Positions 38,906 through 47,114 of a stretch of 64,000 nt of DNA are shown one piece after another. The notes under the pieces were generated by a model. That model was not told the DNA's origin. It was given only the letters and a program-made list of their open reading frames with translations, and did no database searches. How positions within the stretch are numbered: position 1 is the first letter of the stretch; each line of letters begins with the position of its first letter. Made by a program: the position numbers and the translations under genes. This DNA comes from Acidobacteriota bacterium (lineage in GTDB: Bacteria > Acidobacteriota > Blastocatellia > Pyrinomonadales > Pyrinomonadaceae): assembly GCA_019239425.1 (NCBI GenBank), contig JAFAZX010000062.1, forward strand, positions 62,001 through 126,000. The letters are read 5' to 3'.

Positions 38906-40726
38906 TCAGTCCTCGCGGAAGAGGTAGATGGAGCCGCCGAAGATTCTCTCGGGCGTGCGGCGGCGGTACTCGTCGAAGTAGTTGACGCGCTCCGCGTCGC
39001 TCGCGGGCTTCCACTCGCCCGCGTTGTCCGGCACGGTCGAGCCGTTGAGGAAGCTCGCGCCGACGGCCGTGTAGCGCGGCGGCGGCCCCTTCGGCACGGC
39101 GAGCGCGTCGAGGTAGTCCACGCCGTAATGGTGCAGCGTCAGGAAGCCGCCGAGGGTCATCGCGCGCACCTTCGTCTCGCCCTTCGACTTCAGATATTCC
39201 GCCAGCTCGCGCACATCGTCGCCCCACTCGACGTTCGAGTCCGACAAATACCACCAGTGCGGCTGCCTGTAGGCGAGCTGGTTCATGTAAGTCATGTGGT
39301 CGGGGTACGCGCGCGCCGCCTCGACGCAGACCCACGCGAGCAGCGCCGCGGCGAGGATGGCGCCGGCCGGGCGTGAACTCCTCGCCCTCCACATCCTCTC
39401 CAACAGCGCGCCGCCCGCGATGAAGAGGAACATGTATGCCGGCAGGAAGTAGCGCACGCCGAGGTTGAGCGCGCCCGCCATCGAGGCCGCGGCGTAGAAG
39501 GCGAAGGGCACGAGCAGGAAGAGGAATCGTCGGTCGCGCCCGCGGACGACTCTTGCAAACGCCCAGCCGAGCGCGGCGAGCGAGAGCAGGAGGAAGGGCA
39601 GCGTCGTCTTCAGAGCGAACGCGACGGGGAAGTAGTACCACCAGCCCGTGCGGCTGTACATGCCGAGCAGCCCGGCGTTGTGCCCCGCGCCGTTGTGCCA
39701 GACCTGCCAGAGCGCGCCGAGCACGAAGTCTGTCGGCAGGACGTACGTGACGACGTTGACGAAGTTGACGACGGCGTCGGGGTGGTTGGGCGCGCCCTCG
39801 TGCAGCCACTTCACGCCCTCGAAGCCGAGCGGGCGGTGGTCGAAGAAGTACGCGGCGTTGATGACGAAGAGCGCCGCGAGCGTCGTCAACGCCGCGTGCA
39901 GGGCCAGAGACTTCGCCGAACCCTTCGACTTTCGTCCGCGCCACCAGAGGACGAGCAAGACGACGCCGATGGCGGGCGCGACCATCAGCATCGAGAACTT
40001 CGTCAGGCACGCCGCGCCGCCCGCCGCGCCGAGCAGCAGCGCGCGCTTCGGCGTCGGCGCGCGCAGGTACTTGTAGAGCGCGTACGTCGTCAGGAGGAAC
40101 CCGAACGCGGCCGGCACGTCCGTCTGCACGACGCGGCCGTGCGCGAGCACGGTCGGCTCAAGCGCGTAGAGCGCGACGGCGAGCACGGCCGCCGCGTCGC
40201 CGAACAGGTCGCGCGCGAAGGCGAAGACGAGGAGGCCCGTCAAGACCGTCAGGAGAATCATCGGCACGCGCGCCCAGAAGGAGATCGACTCGAACAGACG
40301 CGGGTTGTCCTCCCAGAACCTTTCCTCGTAAGTCCACTTGCCGATGGGCGAGTCGGGAGCCTGATCCCACTTGCGCGGGTCGGTCTCGCCGGGTTGCAGG
40401 AAGAGGAGCGGGACGCCGGCCAGCAGCTTCGAGAGCGGCGGGTGTTCGTGGACGAGTTGGCAGTTGCCCGCGGCGAGGTGGTAGTATGCCGCCGGTATCA
40501 TCACAACCTCGTCCACGGTTATGCTCTTCCGCCAGACCACCGCCAACATCTGTAGAGACATCAGGGCGAGCAGCGCCGCGCACGCGAGCCCGGCCGCGCG
40601 GCCGCGCGCCCACGCACGCGCCGCCGCGAGCGCGCGCCGCGGCTCGAAGACGGCGAAGCCTTCCGCCGCGGCGGCGGCCCCGCCGAACTCTTCCGCCGCC
40701 TCCGCCTGATTCAATGACTCGTCCAT
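38906..40726 (-). CDS. GT39/PMT-like membrane glycosyltransferase
   Basis: A 606-residue protein from the ATG at 40726, five bases after GAGGG. A hydrophilic Ala/Glu-rich N-terminus leads to the first helix (CAALLALMSLQMLAVVW), then the catalytic-loop acidic pair in KSITVDEVVMIPAAYYHL and QLVHEHPPLSKLLAGVPLL. This matches dolichyl/polyprenyl-phosphate-mannose protein mannosyltransferase-like GT39 proteins. About eleven helices and a short soluble tail (GSIYLFRED) follow. The substrate is unknown. It is co-directional with the next GT-C gene, seven bases apart, and its 5' end overlaps that of the divergent YfhO gene by 13 bases. Confidence 0.88.
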   Translation of the reverse strand: MDESLNQAEAAEEFGGAAAAAEGFAVFEPRRALAAARAWARGRAAGLACAALLALMSLQMLAVVWRKSITVDEVVMIPAAYYHLAAGNCQLVHEHPPLSKLLAGVPLLFLQPGETDPRKWDQAPDSPIGKWTYEERFWEDNPRLFESISFWARVPMILLTVLTGLLVFAFARDLFGDAAAVLAVALYALEPTVLAHGRVVQTDVPAAFGFLLTTYALYKYLRAPTPKRALLLGAAGGAACLTKFSMLMVAPAIGVVLLVLWWRGRKSKGSAKSLALHAALTTLAALFVINAAYFFDHRPLGFEGVKWLHEGAPNHPDAVVNFVNVVTYVLPTDFVLGALWQVWHNGAGHNAGLLGMYSRTGWWYYFPVAFALKTTLPFLLLSLAALGWAFARVVRGRDRRFLFLLVPFAFYAAASMAGALNLGVRYFLPAYMFLFIAGGALLERMWRARSSRPAGAILAAALLAWVCVEAARAYPDHMTYMNQLAYRQPHWWYLSDSNVEWGDDVRELAEYLKSKGETKVRAMTLGGFLTLHHYGVDYLDALAVPKGPPPRYTAVGASFLNGSTVPDNAGEWKPASDAERVNYFDEYRRRTPERIFGGSIYLFRED

Positions 40727-43700
40727 CAAACCCTCGCCCGCGAGACCGACGCGAGCTGCCGGCCGCGCTGGCCGTCACGCTCGCGCCCGTTCTTTATTTC
40801 CTGCCCGCCCTGCTGTCCGGCTCCGTGCTCTGCCCCGACGACGGGACGATCTTCAACACGCCGCTGCGCGCGGCGGCCGCGAACATCACTCTCTCGGGGA
40901 GCCTCCCGCTCTGGAACCCGTACATCTTCGGCGGCATGCCTCTTCTGGCCTCGGCGCAGGGCGGGCTGCTCTTCCCGCCGAACTGGTTCTACCTGCTCTT
41001 CTCGCCGCAGGCGGCGACGAACCTGTTGGTCGTCACGTCTTACATGCTCGCCGCGCTCGGCGCGTATCTCTACTCGCGGCGCGCGGGCGCGACCGTGGCC
41101 GGCTCGGTCGTGACGAGCCTCGCATGGCAGTGGGGCGGCTTCCTCGTCGGGCAGATAGGGCACATCGGCATCGTGCAGACCGGCGCGTGCCTGCCGTGGG
41201 TCTTGTGGGCGCTCGACGGATACGGCATGAAGGGGGAGCGGAAGTGGGGAGTCCTGCTCGCCCTCTTCGTCGCGCTCCAGACCTTCGCCGGCCACCAGCA
41301 GACGCTCGTCTATTCGCTCCTGCTCGTCGGGACTTACGCCGCCGCCAACGCGTACACTTTGCGCGCGAGCCGCGCGCGCTACCTCTGGTCTCTGGCTTTT
41401 CTCGCGGCCGGTGTGCTGCTCGCCGCCGTGCAAATCCTACCGACCTTCGAGTTGCTGCGCAACAGCCTGCGCGCCGACTCCTCTTACGACTTCTTCACCT
41501 CGTTCTCGCTGACGCCGCGGATGCTCGAGACGTTCCTCGCGCCGTACGTCGCGGGCGGGGGCGACGGCCGACTGTTCCGCGCGCCGTACGTCGGCCCGCC
41601 CTACTACGGCGAGATGGCGGGCTACGTCGGCTCCCTGGGCTTGATGCTCGCCGCGTGCGCGGTCGTCTTTCGGAGGGACTCGAAGACGAAGTTCTGGACT
41701 GTCGTGGCGCTCGTCTGCCTGGCGCTCGCGCTCGGACGCTACGCGCCTCTGAGGTTCTATAAACTGATCTACCACGTGCCCGTCCTCAACCTCTTCCGCG
41801 TGCCCGCGCGCCACTTGATGGAGGCCGAGTTCGCGCTGGCGGTGCTGGCCGGGAGGGGGTTGACGACTCTGGCCGCGTTGCGGGGCGAGGGGCGCGCGTG
41901 GCGACGAGCCACGGTGGTCGGCGCGTGCACGGTGCTTTTGACGTTTGTGGTCGTGACGTTGGGCCGCCCCGCCGATTTCAAACTCGCACGCCAGGCCCCG
42001 GTTACGCTCATGCGCGCGCCCGAGCTTTTTCTCCCGGTGCTCGTCGCGGCTTTGAGCGCGTACGCTCTGTGGGCGTTCGCGCGCGGGCGGCGCGGCGCGA
42101 CCGTTCTGCTCGTCGCGGTGCTCGCGTGTGACCTCGCGCTGTGGGGGCAGTCGAGCGGCTGGCGTCTTTCGAGTCCGACGCTCGACGGAGACCTCTGGCG
42201 CGAGCCGGAGACGGTTCAGCTCATCCGCCAGAAGGGCGGGACGGACGCGGCCCCTTACAGAGTCCTGACCGCGCCGCACCCTTTCGACCCGGCGACCGCG
42301 CCCGTCCCGCCTTCGGTCTCGCACGCGACGGAGTGGACGCTGTGGACGCAGCCCGACATCTACATGATGCACGGCGTCCAGAACGCGGCCGGCTACGACG
42401 GCTTCGGGTTGGCGCGCTACAGCCGCCTCGCGGGCGACATGAAGGTCTGGGGCGAGCTGACCGACCCGGAGTCTTCGCTGCGCGGCGCGGGGCGCGAGAT
42501 AGATTTGCTCAACGTCCGCTACCTCATCTCGATGCGCGCGAAGGGCGCGGGCGCGACGACTGAAGTTAATAACAACAGTCCCGCTAACAACGCCGCGCCC
42601 GCCCCGACGCCCGCGCAGAACTTTCCGGAGGCGACGCAGAAGTACGGGGACTTCATGTTCGCGGGCAACGACCTCGGCCTGCCGAACGTCGGCGCGGGCA
42701 AGTCCCTGCGCTTCGCGGTCGCGCCCGTCGAGTCCGACCGCGTCGCCCTCGTCACTAATCTGTCGTGGTCTGAGGACGTGCCCGACGGCGCGACGGTCGG
42801 GCGCGTCCGCCTGAGCACGCAGGACGGGCGCACGTTCGAGTTCCCTCTGCGCGCGGGCGCGGACACGTCCGAGTGGGCGCACGACCGCGCGGACATACGC
42901 GCGCGCGTGCGGCACAAACGCGCGGCCGTCGCTTCGAGCTACGCGGTCGCGGACGACAAGGGCAAGTACGAGGGGCACACGTACGTCACCTCCTTCGCGC
43001 TGCCCGAGCGCGCCACGGTCGTGGGCGGCGAGGTCGTCGCCGAGGTCACGCCGAAGTGGCCCGACCTCCTGCTCTCGGTCTTCCGCGTCTCGCTCCTGGA
43101 CGCGGCCACGGGCAAGGCCTACCCGCTGCGCCGCGAGTGGTTCACGGTCGAGCGGCGGGCGGTCGCGGCGGCGGCAGCGGCCGCCGCCGGGGCGAAGTCG
43201 CAGCCCGGCTCTGCGAAGGCGCCGGGCTCGACCGTTGACGTGAGGGATATCGGCCGGGTCGCCGACGAAAGCGACGCCGTCGGAACTTCGGGCGCGCCGC
43301 GCTGGAAGCTGCTCGGGCGGACGGCGCGTGAGGAGGTCTACGAGAACGCGCGTGCCCTGCCGCGCGCTTGGCTCGTGACGGATGTGCGGGCGCTCGACGA
43401 AGAGGCGGCGCTCAAAGTTATACGCACGGGGCTTATGCCCGACGGCTCAATGTGGGAGCCCGAACGAACGGCACTCGTCGAACCGGGGTCGGGAACCAAA
43501 CTCTACGAGACGGCCGCGCCGGGCGGGGGCGCGGAGTTCACGCGCTACGAGCCGAACCGGGTGGACTTGAGGACGAAGGCCGGCGCGCCCTCGATTCTTG
43601 TTCTGAGCGAGAACCATTACCCGGGCTGGCGCGCGTACCTCGACGGGCGGCCGGCCGGCGTGCTGCGCGTCAACTACAATCAGCGCGGCGTCCTTGTGCC

Positions 43701-43848
43701 GGCGGGCGAGCACGAGGTGAGCTTCGTCTACCGGCCGAAGTCGGTCATCATCGGCGCGGTCATCTCGCTGCTCACGGCCGTGCTCCTGATCGTTTGGTGG
43801 CGTGGGCCGTGGAGGGGTAAAGAACAGGTCGAGGGGGTGAGCGTTTGA
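40714..43848 (+). CDS. YfhO-family membrane protein (GT-C fold)
   Basis: A 1044-residue multi-pass protein starting MTRPSNPRPRDRRELPAALA. The YfhO pattern is clear: SLPLWNPYIFGGMPLLASAQ in the first large loop, FAGHQQTLVYSLLLV, FRVPARHLMEAEFALAVLAG, and near the end SENHYPGWRAYLDGRPAGVL with a final helix. YfhO proteins are implicated in glycosylation of cell-wall teichoic acids or lipoglycans in Gram-positives; in Acidobacteria the target is unknown. The large loop contains Ala-rich low-complexity sequence. The methyltransferase gene overlaps its stop by four bases. Start codons of this gene and the divergent one lie only 10 bases apart. Confidence 0.92.
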   Translation: MTRPSNPRPRDRRELPAALAVTLAPVLYFLPALLSGSVLCPDDGTIFNTPLRAAAANITLSGSLPLWNPYIFGGMPLLASAQGGLLFPPNWFYLLFSPQAATNLLVVTSYMLAALGAYLYSRRAGATVAGSVVTSLAWQWGGFLVGQIGHIGIVQTGACLPWVLWALDGYGMKGERKWGVLLALFVALQTFAGHQQTLVYSLLLVGTYAAANAYTLRASRARYLWSLAFLAAGVLLAAVQILPTFELLRNSLRADSSYDFFTSFSLTPRMLETFLAPYVAGGGDGRLFRAPYVGPPYYGEMAGYVGSLGLMLAACAVVFRRDSKTKFWTVVALVCLALALGRYAPLRFYKLIYHVPVLNLFRVPARHLMEAEFALAVLAGRGLTTLAALRGEGRAWRRATVVGACTVLLTFVVVTLGRPADFKLARQAPVTLMRAPELFLPVLVAALSAYALWAFARGRRGATVLLVAVLACDLALWGQSSGWRLSSPTLDGDLWREPETVQLIRQKGGTDAAPYRVLTAPHPFDPATAPVPPSVSHATEWTLWTQPDIYMMHGVQNAAGYDGFGLARYSRLAGDMKVWGELTDPESSLRGAGREIDLLNVRYLISMRAKGAGATTEVNNNSPANNAAPAPTPAQNFPEATQKYGDFMFAGNDLGLPNVGAGKSLRFAVAPVESDRVALVTNLSWSEDVPDGATVGRVRLSTQDGRTFEFPLRAGADTSEWAHDRADIRARVRHKRAAVASSYAVADDKGKYEGHTYVTSFALPERATVVGGEVVAEVTPKWPDLLLSVFRVSLLDAATGKAYPLRREWFTVERRAVAAAAAAAAGAKSQPGSAKAPGSTVDVRDIGRVADESDAVGTSGAPRWKLLGRTAREEVYENARALPRAWLVTDVRALDEEAALKVIRTGLMPDGSMWEPERTALVEPGSGTKLYETAAPGGGAEFTRYEPNRVDLRTKAGAPSILVLSENHYPGWRAYLDGRPAGVLRVNYNQRGVLVPAGEHEVSFVYRPKSVIIGAVISLLTAVLLIVWWRGPWRGKEQVEGVSV

Positions 43849-44618
43849 GTCAGACAGTCGAGTTCGCGAAGCCGCGGCACGTCGAGAGTCCCGAGGGGTG
43901 CTTCTTCTACCACACGATGGAGCTGCCCTTGTTCGGCGTCGTGCACGGGCAGTGGGACTTGCGCGGCAAGTTCGAGGAGTATGTGGGCGGCGTCGAAGTC
44001 GAGGGCAAGAGCGTGCTCGACGTGGGGACGGCGACCGGGTTTCTCAGTTTCGAGGCGGAGCGGCGCGGGGCCGCGCGCGTCGTCTCGCACGACATGAGCG
44101 ACGTGCGGCAGCAGACGCTCCTGCCCTTCAAGGAGAAGCTCTACTACCGGGATCGGGAGAAGTGGGCCGAAGTTTACGGCGCGGAGATGGAGCGCTGGAA
44201 GGACGCGTACTGGCTCTGCCACAGGCTGCTCGGCTCGCGGGCCGAAGTCTTCTACGGGAGCGTCTACGAGCTGCCGCCGGCGCTCGGGCGTTTCGACGTG
44301 GTGGTGGTCGGGTCGGTGCTCGAACACCTGAGCGACCAGGTGTCGGCGCTCGCGTCAATCGCGCGCCTGGCGGGGGAGACTCTGGTCGTCGTGACGCCGC
44401 TCCTGGAGACGGAGGAGCGCGTCGCGCGCTTCGAGCCGCTGGCGTCGAACCCGGACTACGACTACACGTGGTGGACTTACTCGGTGGGCGTCTACCGGGA
44501 GGTCTTGCGGATGCTCGGCTTCCGCCTGGAGCGCGTCACGAAGGGGAGTTATTACTACGACTACGCCGGCCGCTGGGAGGAGCGCTCGACCGTCGTCGCC
44601 GTGCGCGAGGGCGACTGA
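43845..44618 (+). CDS. Class I SAM-dependent methyltransferase
   Basis: A 257-residue protein from a TTG that overlaps the YfhO stop (TTGA), with GAGGGGG seven bases upstream, so translation is coupled. Rossmann motif I is VLDVGTATGFLSFEAE, followed by the acidic residue in VVSHDMS, and the post-motif GRFDVVVVGSVLEHLSDQV. It is a small-molecule-type methyltransferase, here probably modifying a sugar or lipid-linked glycan because of its place in the locus. The C-terminal half contains YDYTWWTYSVGVYREVLRML. A strong bidirectional terminator follows. Confidence 0.9.
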   Translation: MSQTVEFAKPRHVESPEGCFFYHTMELPLFGVVHGQWDLRGKFEEYVGGVEVEGKSVLDVGTATGFLSFEAERRGAARVVSHDMSDVRQQTLLPFKEKLYYRDREKWAEVYGAEMERWKDAYWLCHRLLGSRAEVFYGSVYELPPALGRFDVVVVGSVLEHLSDQVSALASIARLAGETLVVVTPLLETEERVARFEPLASNPDYDYTWWTYSVGVYREVLRMLGFRLERVTKGSYYYDYAGRWEERSTVVAVREGD

Positions 44619-44640
44619 GCAGGCCAAGGAAGAAGGCGCA

Positions 44641-44686
44641 AAAAGAGGAGGGGCGCTCTGGATAAGAGCGCCCCTCCTCTTCTTTT
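44641..44686. terminator. Bidirectional intrinsic terminator between convergent genes
   Basis: AAAAGAGGAGGGGCGCTC and GAGCGCCCCTCCTCTT form a near-perfect stem with a seven-base loop, flanked by an A-run on the left and TTCTTTT on the right, so it can end transcription in both directions. Confidence 0.93.
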
Positions 44687-44700
44687 GAACGTCGCGCCGC

Positions 44701-45639
44701 TCAGAAGCGCGTGCGGTACTCGGACGAGGAGATGAAGGCCTTGACCATCTCGGCACCGACGAAGTCGCCGTTGAACTGGTTGAGCTTGCCGAGCCAGAAG
44801 CTGTAACCGGCGAAGTTCGCGTCGGGCAGGTCGTCCGGGTTGCGCTTGAGGTAGCCGAAGTACTGCGACAGCACGAACGCCTTGTTCAACTCGGCGTTGT
44901 GGAGCGTCTGACTCTCGGCCACGCTGCGCAGGGCCGCCGCGCGGCTCGTGCCGAAGGCGTTGATGGCCGCGGTGCGCTCGCCCGCCGTGGGCGTCACGCC
45001 CGCGTTCGCGAAGAGCTTGTCGACGAACTGCGCGGCCGTCATCGTCGAGGGGAAGGCCGCCTGGAAGTCCGCGCGCTGGACGAACGCCTGCTCGTAGGCG
45101 TCGATGTTGGCGTTGAACTTGGCCTCCCAGCCCGGGTCGGTGCCGACGACGATGCCGTTCAGGATCGTGCGCGTGTCGGGCATCAGGTTCTCGCGGCGGA
45201 CGGGGACGGGCTTGCCGGGCAGGTCGCCGAAGGCGGCCTTGTAGGTCTTGTAGACGAGGTAGCTGGAGCGCTGGTACTCGATGGAGAGGAAGAACGCGGC
45301 CGAGACGTTGATGCGGTGCACCTCGCGGCACTGCGCGTTCGCGCCGCACTGCTCGATGTCGCCCTGCCAGAAGGTGAAGCCCGACTGGTCTGGGAAGCGC
45401 GAGAGGAAATCGACGTAGTGCTGCTGGACGAAGAAGTCCGAGTCGTCGATGGTGATGGGGATGTTCGTGCCGGGGCGGAGGCGCAGCGGCTTGACCTTCG
45501 TGTTGCCGTACATCAGCTCGGAGGGGAGGCGGTTGCCGTCCTCCGAGACGATGCGCAGCGTCGGCGCCTGCTGGCTCTGCGCGAGCGCGGCGGAAGCCGT
45601 GAAGGCCACGGCGAAGACTGCGGCGATAAACTTACGCAT
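44701..45639 (-). CDS. Secreted DUF4214 protein (stand-alone)
   Basis: A 312-residue exported protein with a signal peptide (FIAAVFAVAFTASAALAQ), a short beta-type stretch (LRIVSEDGNRLPSELMYG), then DUF4214 across about residues 65-312: QHYVDFLSRFPDQSGFTFW, VSAAFFLSIEYQ, and the final YFGYLKRNPDDLPDANFAGY with FWLGKLNQFNGDFVGAEMVK. The three proteases carry the same domain as a tail. Here it stands alone within the glycan locus. GGAG precedes the ATG and a good promoter lies about 120 bases upstream. The function of DUF4214 is not established. Confidence 0.92.
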   Translation of the reverse strand: MRKFIAAVFAVAFTASAALAQSQQAPTLRIVSEDGNRLPSELMYGNTKVKPLRLRPGTNIPITIDDSDFFVQQHYVDFLSRFPDQSGFTFWQGDIEQCGANAQCREVHRINVSAAFFLSIEYQRSSYLVYKTYKAAFGDLPGKPVPVRRENLMPDTRTILNGIVVGTDPGWEAKFNANIDAYEQAFVQRADFQAAFPSTMTAAQFVDKLFANAGVTPTAGERTAAINAFGTSRAAALRSVAESQTLHNAELNKAFVLSQYFGYLKRNPDDLPDANFAGYSFWLGKLNQFNGDFVGAEMVKAFISSSEYRTRF

Positions 45640-45755
45640 CTGCTTGCTCCAAAATTACGGGAAAGCTGCGGTGAGTTCGTGACAGGGGGCGGCGGAGCGC
45701 CCATGTCGCCTAACTCTCGTCCGAGAGCGGGGCTGCTCCCGTCACGACCAGGGGA

Positions 45756-45785
45756 AGTTTAGACACCCCCCGAGACCTTTGTCAA
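45756..45785 (-). promoter_or_regulatory. Predicted sigma-70 promoter for the DUF4214 gene
   Basis: On the minus strand a perfect TTGACA (45785-45780) and TAAACT (45761-45756) are 18 bases apart. It is the best -35 box in the window. Confidence 0.55.
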
Positions 45786-45880
45786 CTTAAACAAACGTGA
45801 AGATTTAACGCCCTTCCGGGGCCACGAACGTACGCTGTTTTTGACGCTCCGGGCGGGCGAAAAGTTGACCGGAATTATAA

Positions 45881-45973
45881 AGGTCAGAACCACCCGCGGT
45901 AGCGGGTGGCGCTTAGCAGAACGGATGAACCGTCTCACAAAGGGCCATCCGCTACCGCGGGTGGTTCTGACCT
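45881..45973. repeat. Palindromic element, family F (GGTCAGAACCACCCGCGGTA type)
   Basis: The left arm AGGTCAGAACCACCCGCGGT and the right arm ACCGCGGGTGGTTCTGACCT pair over about 30 bases; an inner CCGCGGTAGCGG adds structure. It ends three bases from the stop codon of the minus-strand methyltransferase. It is the only copy in this window. Confidence 0.92.
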
Positions 45974-45975
45974 GT

Positions 45976-47106
45976 TTATTCGACCGTCAGTTCGTGCCTG
46001 ACGACTTCAGAACCTAAGTCCTCGAACCAGGCGAGGTGTTCGGAGACCATGTCGAACTCCAGCCGGTAGCGGCCCGGCTCGGCGGGCGCGCGCATGGCAA
46101 TCTCGACCGTGGCCGACTCGCCGGGCGCGATGTCGCCGGGCAGGTAGGCGCCCGCGTGATACCAGAAGAGAGGCTCCTCGCCCCCGGCCGCGAAGACGTG
46201 CGCGACGAGGTGCACCGCGCCCTCCTGCACGCCCGTGTCGTCGCCGCGCAGCCAGCGCGCGAGGCCCGTGTTCTCGGCGCGGACGCGGAAGGTCAAGACC
46301 TCTTCCGGGCGGCAGCGCGCGGGGCCGTCCTCGATTTGGATGGAGGCCGCGAGGTACGAGATCGAGCGGCTGTCGGGGTACGGCTCGCGCTTGCGACAGG
46401 CGAAGATGGCGCGGTCGGACTGCGTCGCGGGGAAGACCTCGACCTCGTCGAAGCCGACGTTCCTGAGCAGCGCCGTCAGAGCCTCGACGCCCGGCAGGAA
46501 CCAGTTGTAGATGGCCTCCTTCGCCTCGCCCGGGTTCTCGACGTACGCGAGCGGGTGGAGCAGGGGCCGCAGGCCGCCGACCTCGTACGTGAACGAGCCG
46601 GGCGAACGCTCCGGCGGGTAGATGGCCGTCTCCAGAACCAGCAGCTCGCGCGTGACGGCGAAGAGGCGTTCGAGCGCGAGCACGAGGTGCTTGCAGTGGT
46701 AGACGAGTCCGAGCGCGAGCGTCACGTCGAACTGCCCCAGCTCGCGCGGGTCGAGGTCGTAGACCGACATGCGCCGGTACTCTATTTCCAGCCCGAGCAC
46801 GTCGCGCACGAAGATGGCCTGCCGGACGAGGTTGCGCTGCGAGTCGACGCCCAGGACGCGACCCGCCCCGCGCCGCTTCAGCTCCACCGCGTAGAAGCCC
46901 GCGTTGCAGCCCACGTCGAGCAGGCTCTTGCCGTCGAACTCTTCGGGCAGGCAGGCCTTGACCTTCTCCCACGTCGGCCGCGGGTGCTCGACCGGCTCGC
47001 CGATGGCGCTCTGCGTCTTGGTCGAAAGGCCGCCGCCCAAATCGATGCAGTGGAACCAGGGGCCCAGCCGCTCCACGCGCTTCCTTATCTCGTCCGGCGT
47101 CATCAT
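45976..47106 (-). CDS. SAM-dependent methyltransferase (CmoB-like fold) with C-terminal Ig-like domain
   Basis: A 376-residue protein starting MMTPDEIRKRVERLGPWFHC. The methyltransferase core (about 50-240) has motif I LLDVGCNAGFYAVELKRRGA and VTLALGLVYHCKHLVLALER, resembling the CmoB-like Methyltransf_9 group, but here in a glycan locus and not with tRNA genes. Residues about 255-376 form an Ig-like beta domain with APAEPGRYRLEFDMVSEHLA and WFEDLGS, the module found in four other proteins of the locus. The gene follows the GT4-methyltransferase fusion after eight bases, in the same direction. Confidence 0.87.
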   Translation of the reverse strand: MMTPDEIRKRVERLGPWFHCIDLGGGLSTKTQSAIGEPVEHPRPTWEKVKACLPEEFDGKSLLDVGCNAGFYAVELKRRGAGRVLGVDSQRNLVRQAIFVRDVLGLEIEYRRMSVYDLDPRELGQFDVTLALGLVYHCKHLVLALERLFAVTRELLVLETAIYPPERSPGSFTYEVGGLRPLLHPLAYVENPGEAKEAIYNWFLPGVEALTALLRNVGFDEVEVFPATQSDRAIFACRKREPYPDSRSISYLAASIQIEDGPARCRPEEVLTFRVRAENTGLARWLRGDDTGVQEGAVHLVAHVFAAGGEEPLFWYHAGAYLPGDIAPGESATVEIAMRAPAEPGRYRLEFDMVSEHLAWFEDLGSEVVRHELTVE

Positions 47107-47114
47107 CTCTTTAT

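Larger units (their letters stand above)
45640..45975. other. Intergenic region with a promoter and a palindrome, no gene
   Basis: This 336-base stretch contains the minus-strand promoter of the DUF4214 gene and a family F palindrome next to the stop codon of the minus-strand methyltransferase gene. I see no coding frame or RNA gene. Confidence 0.6.
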
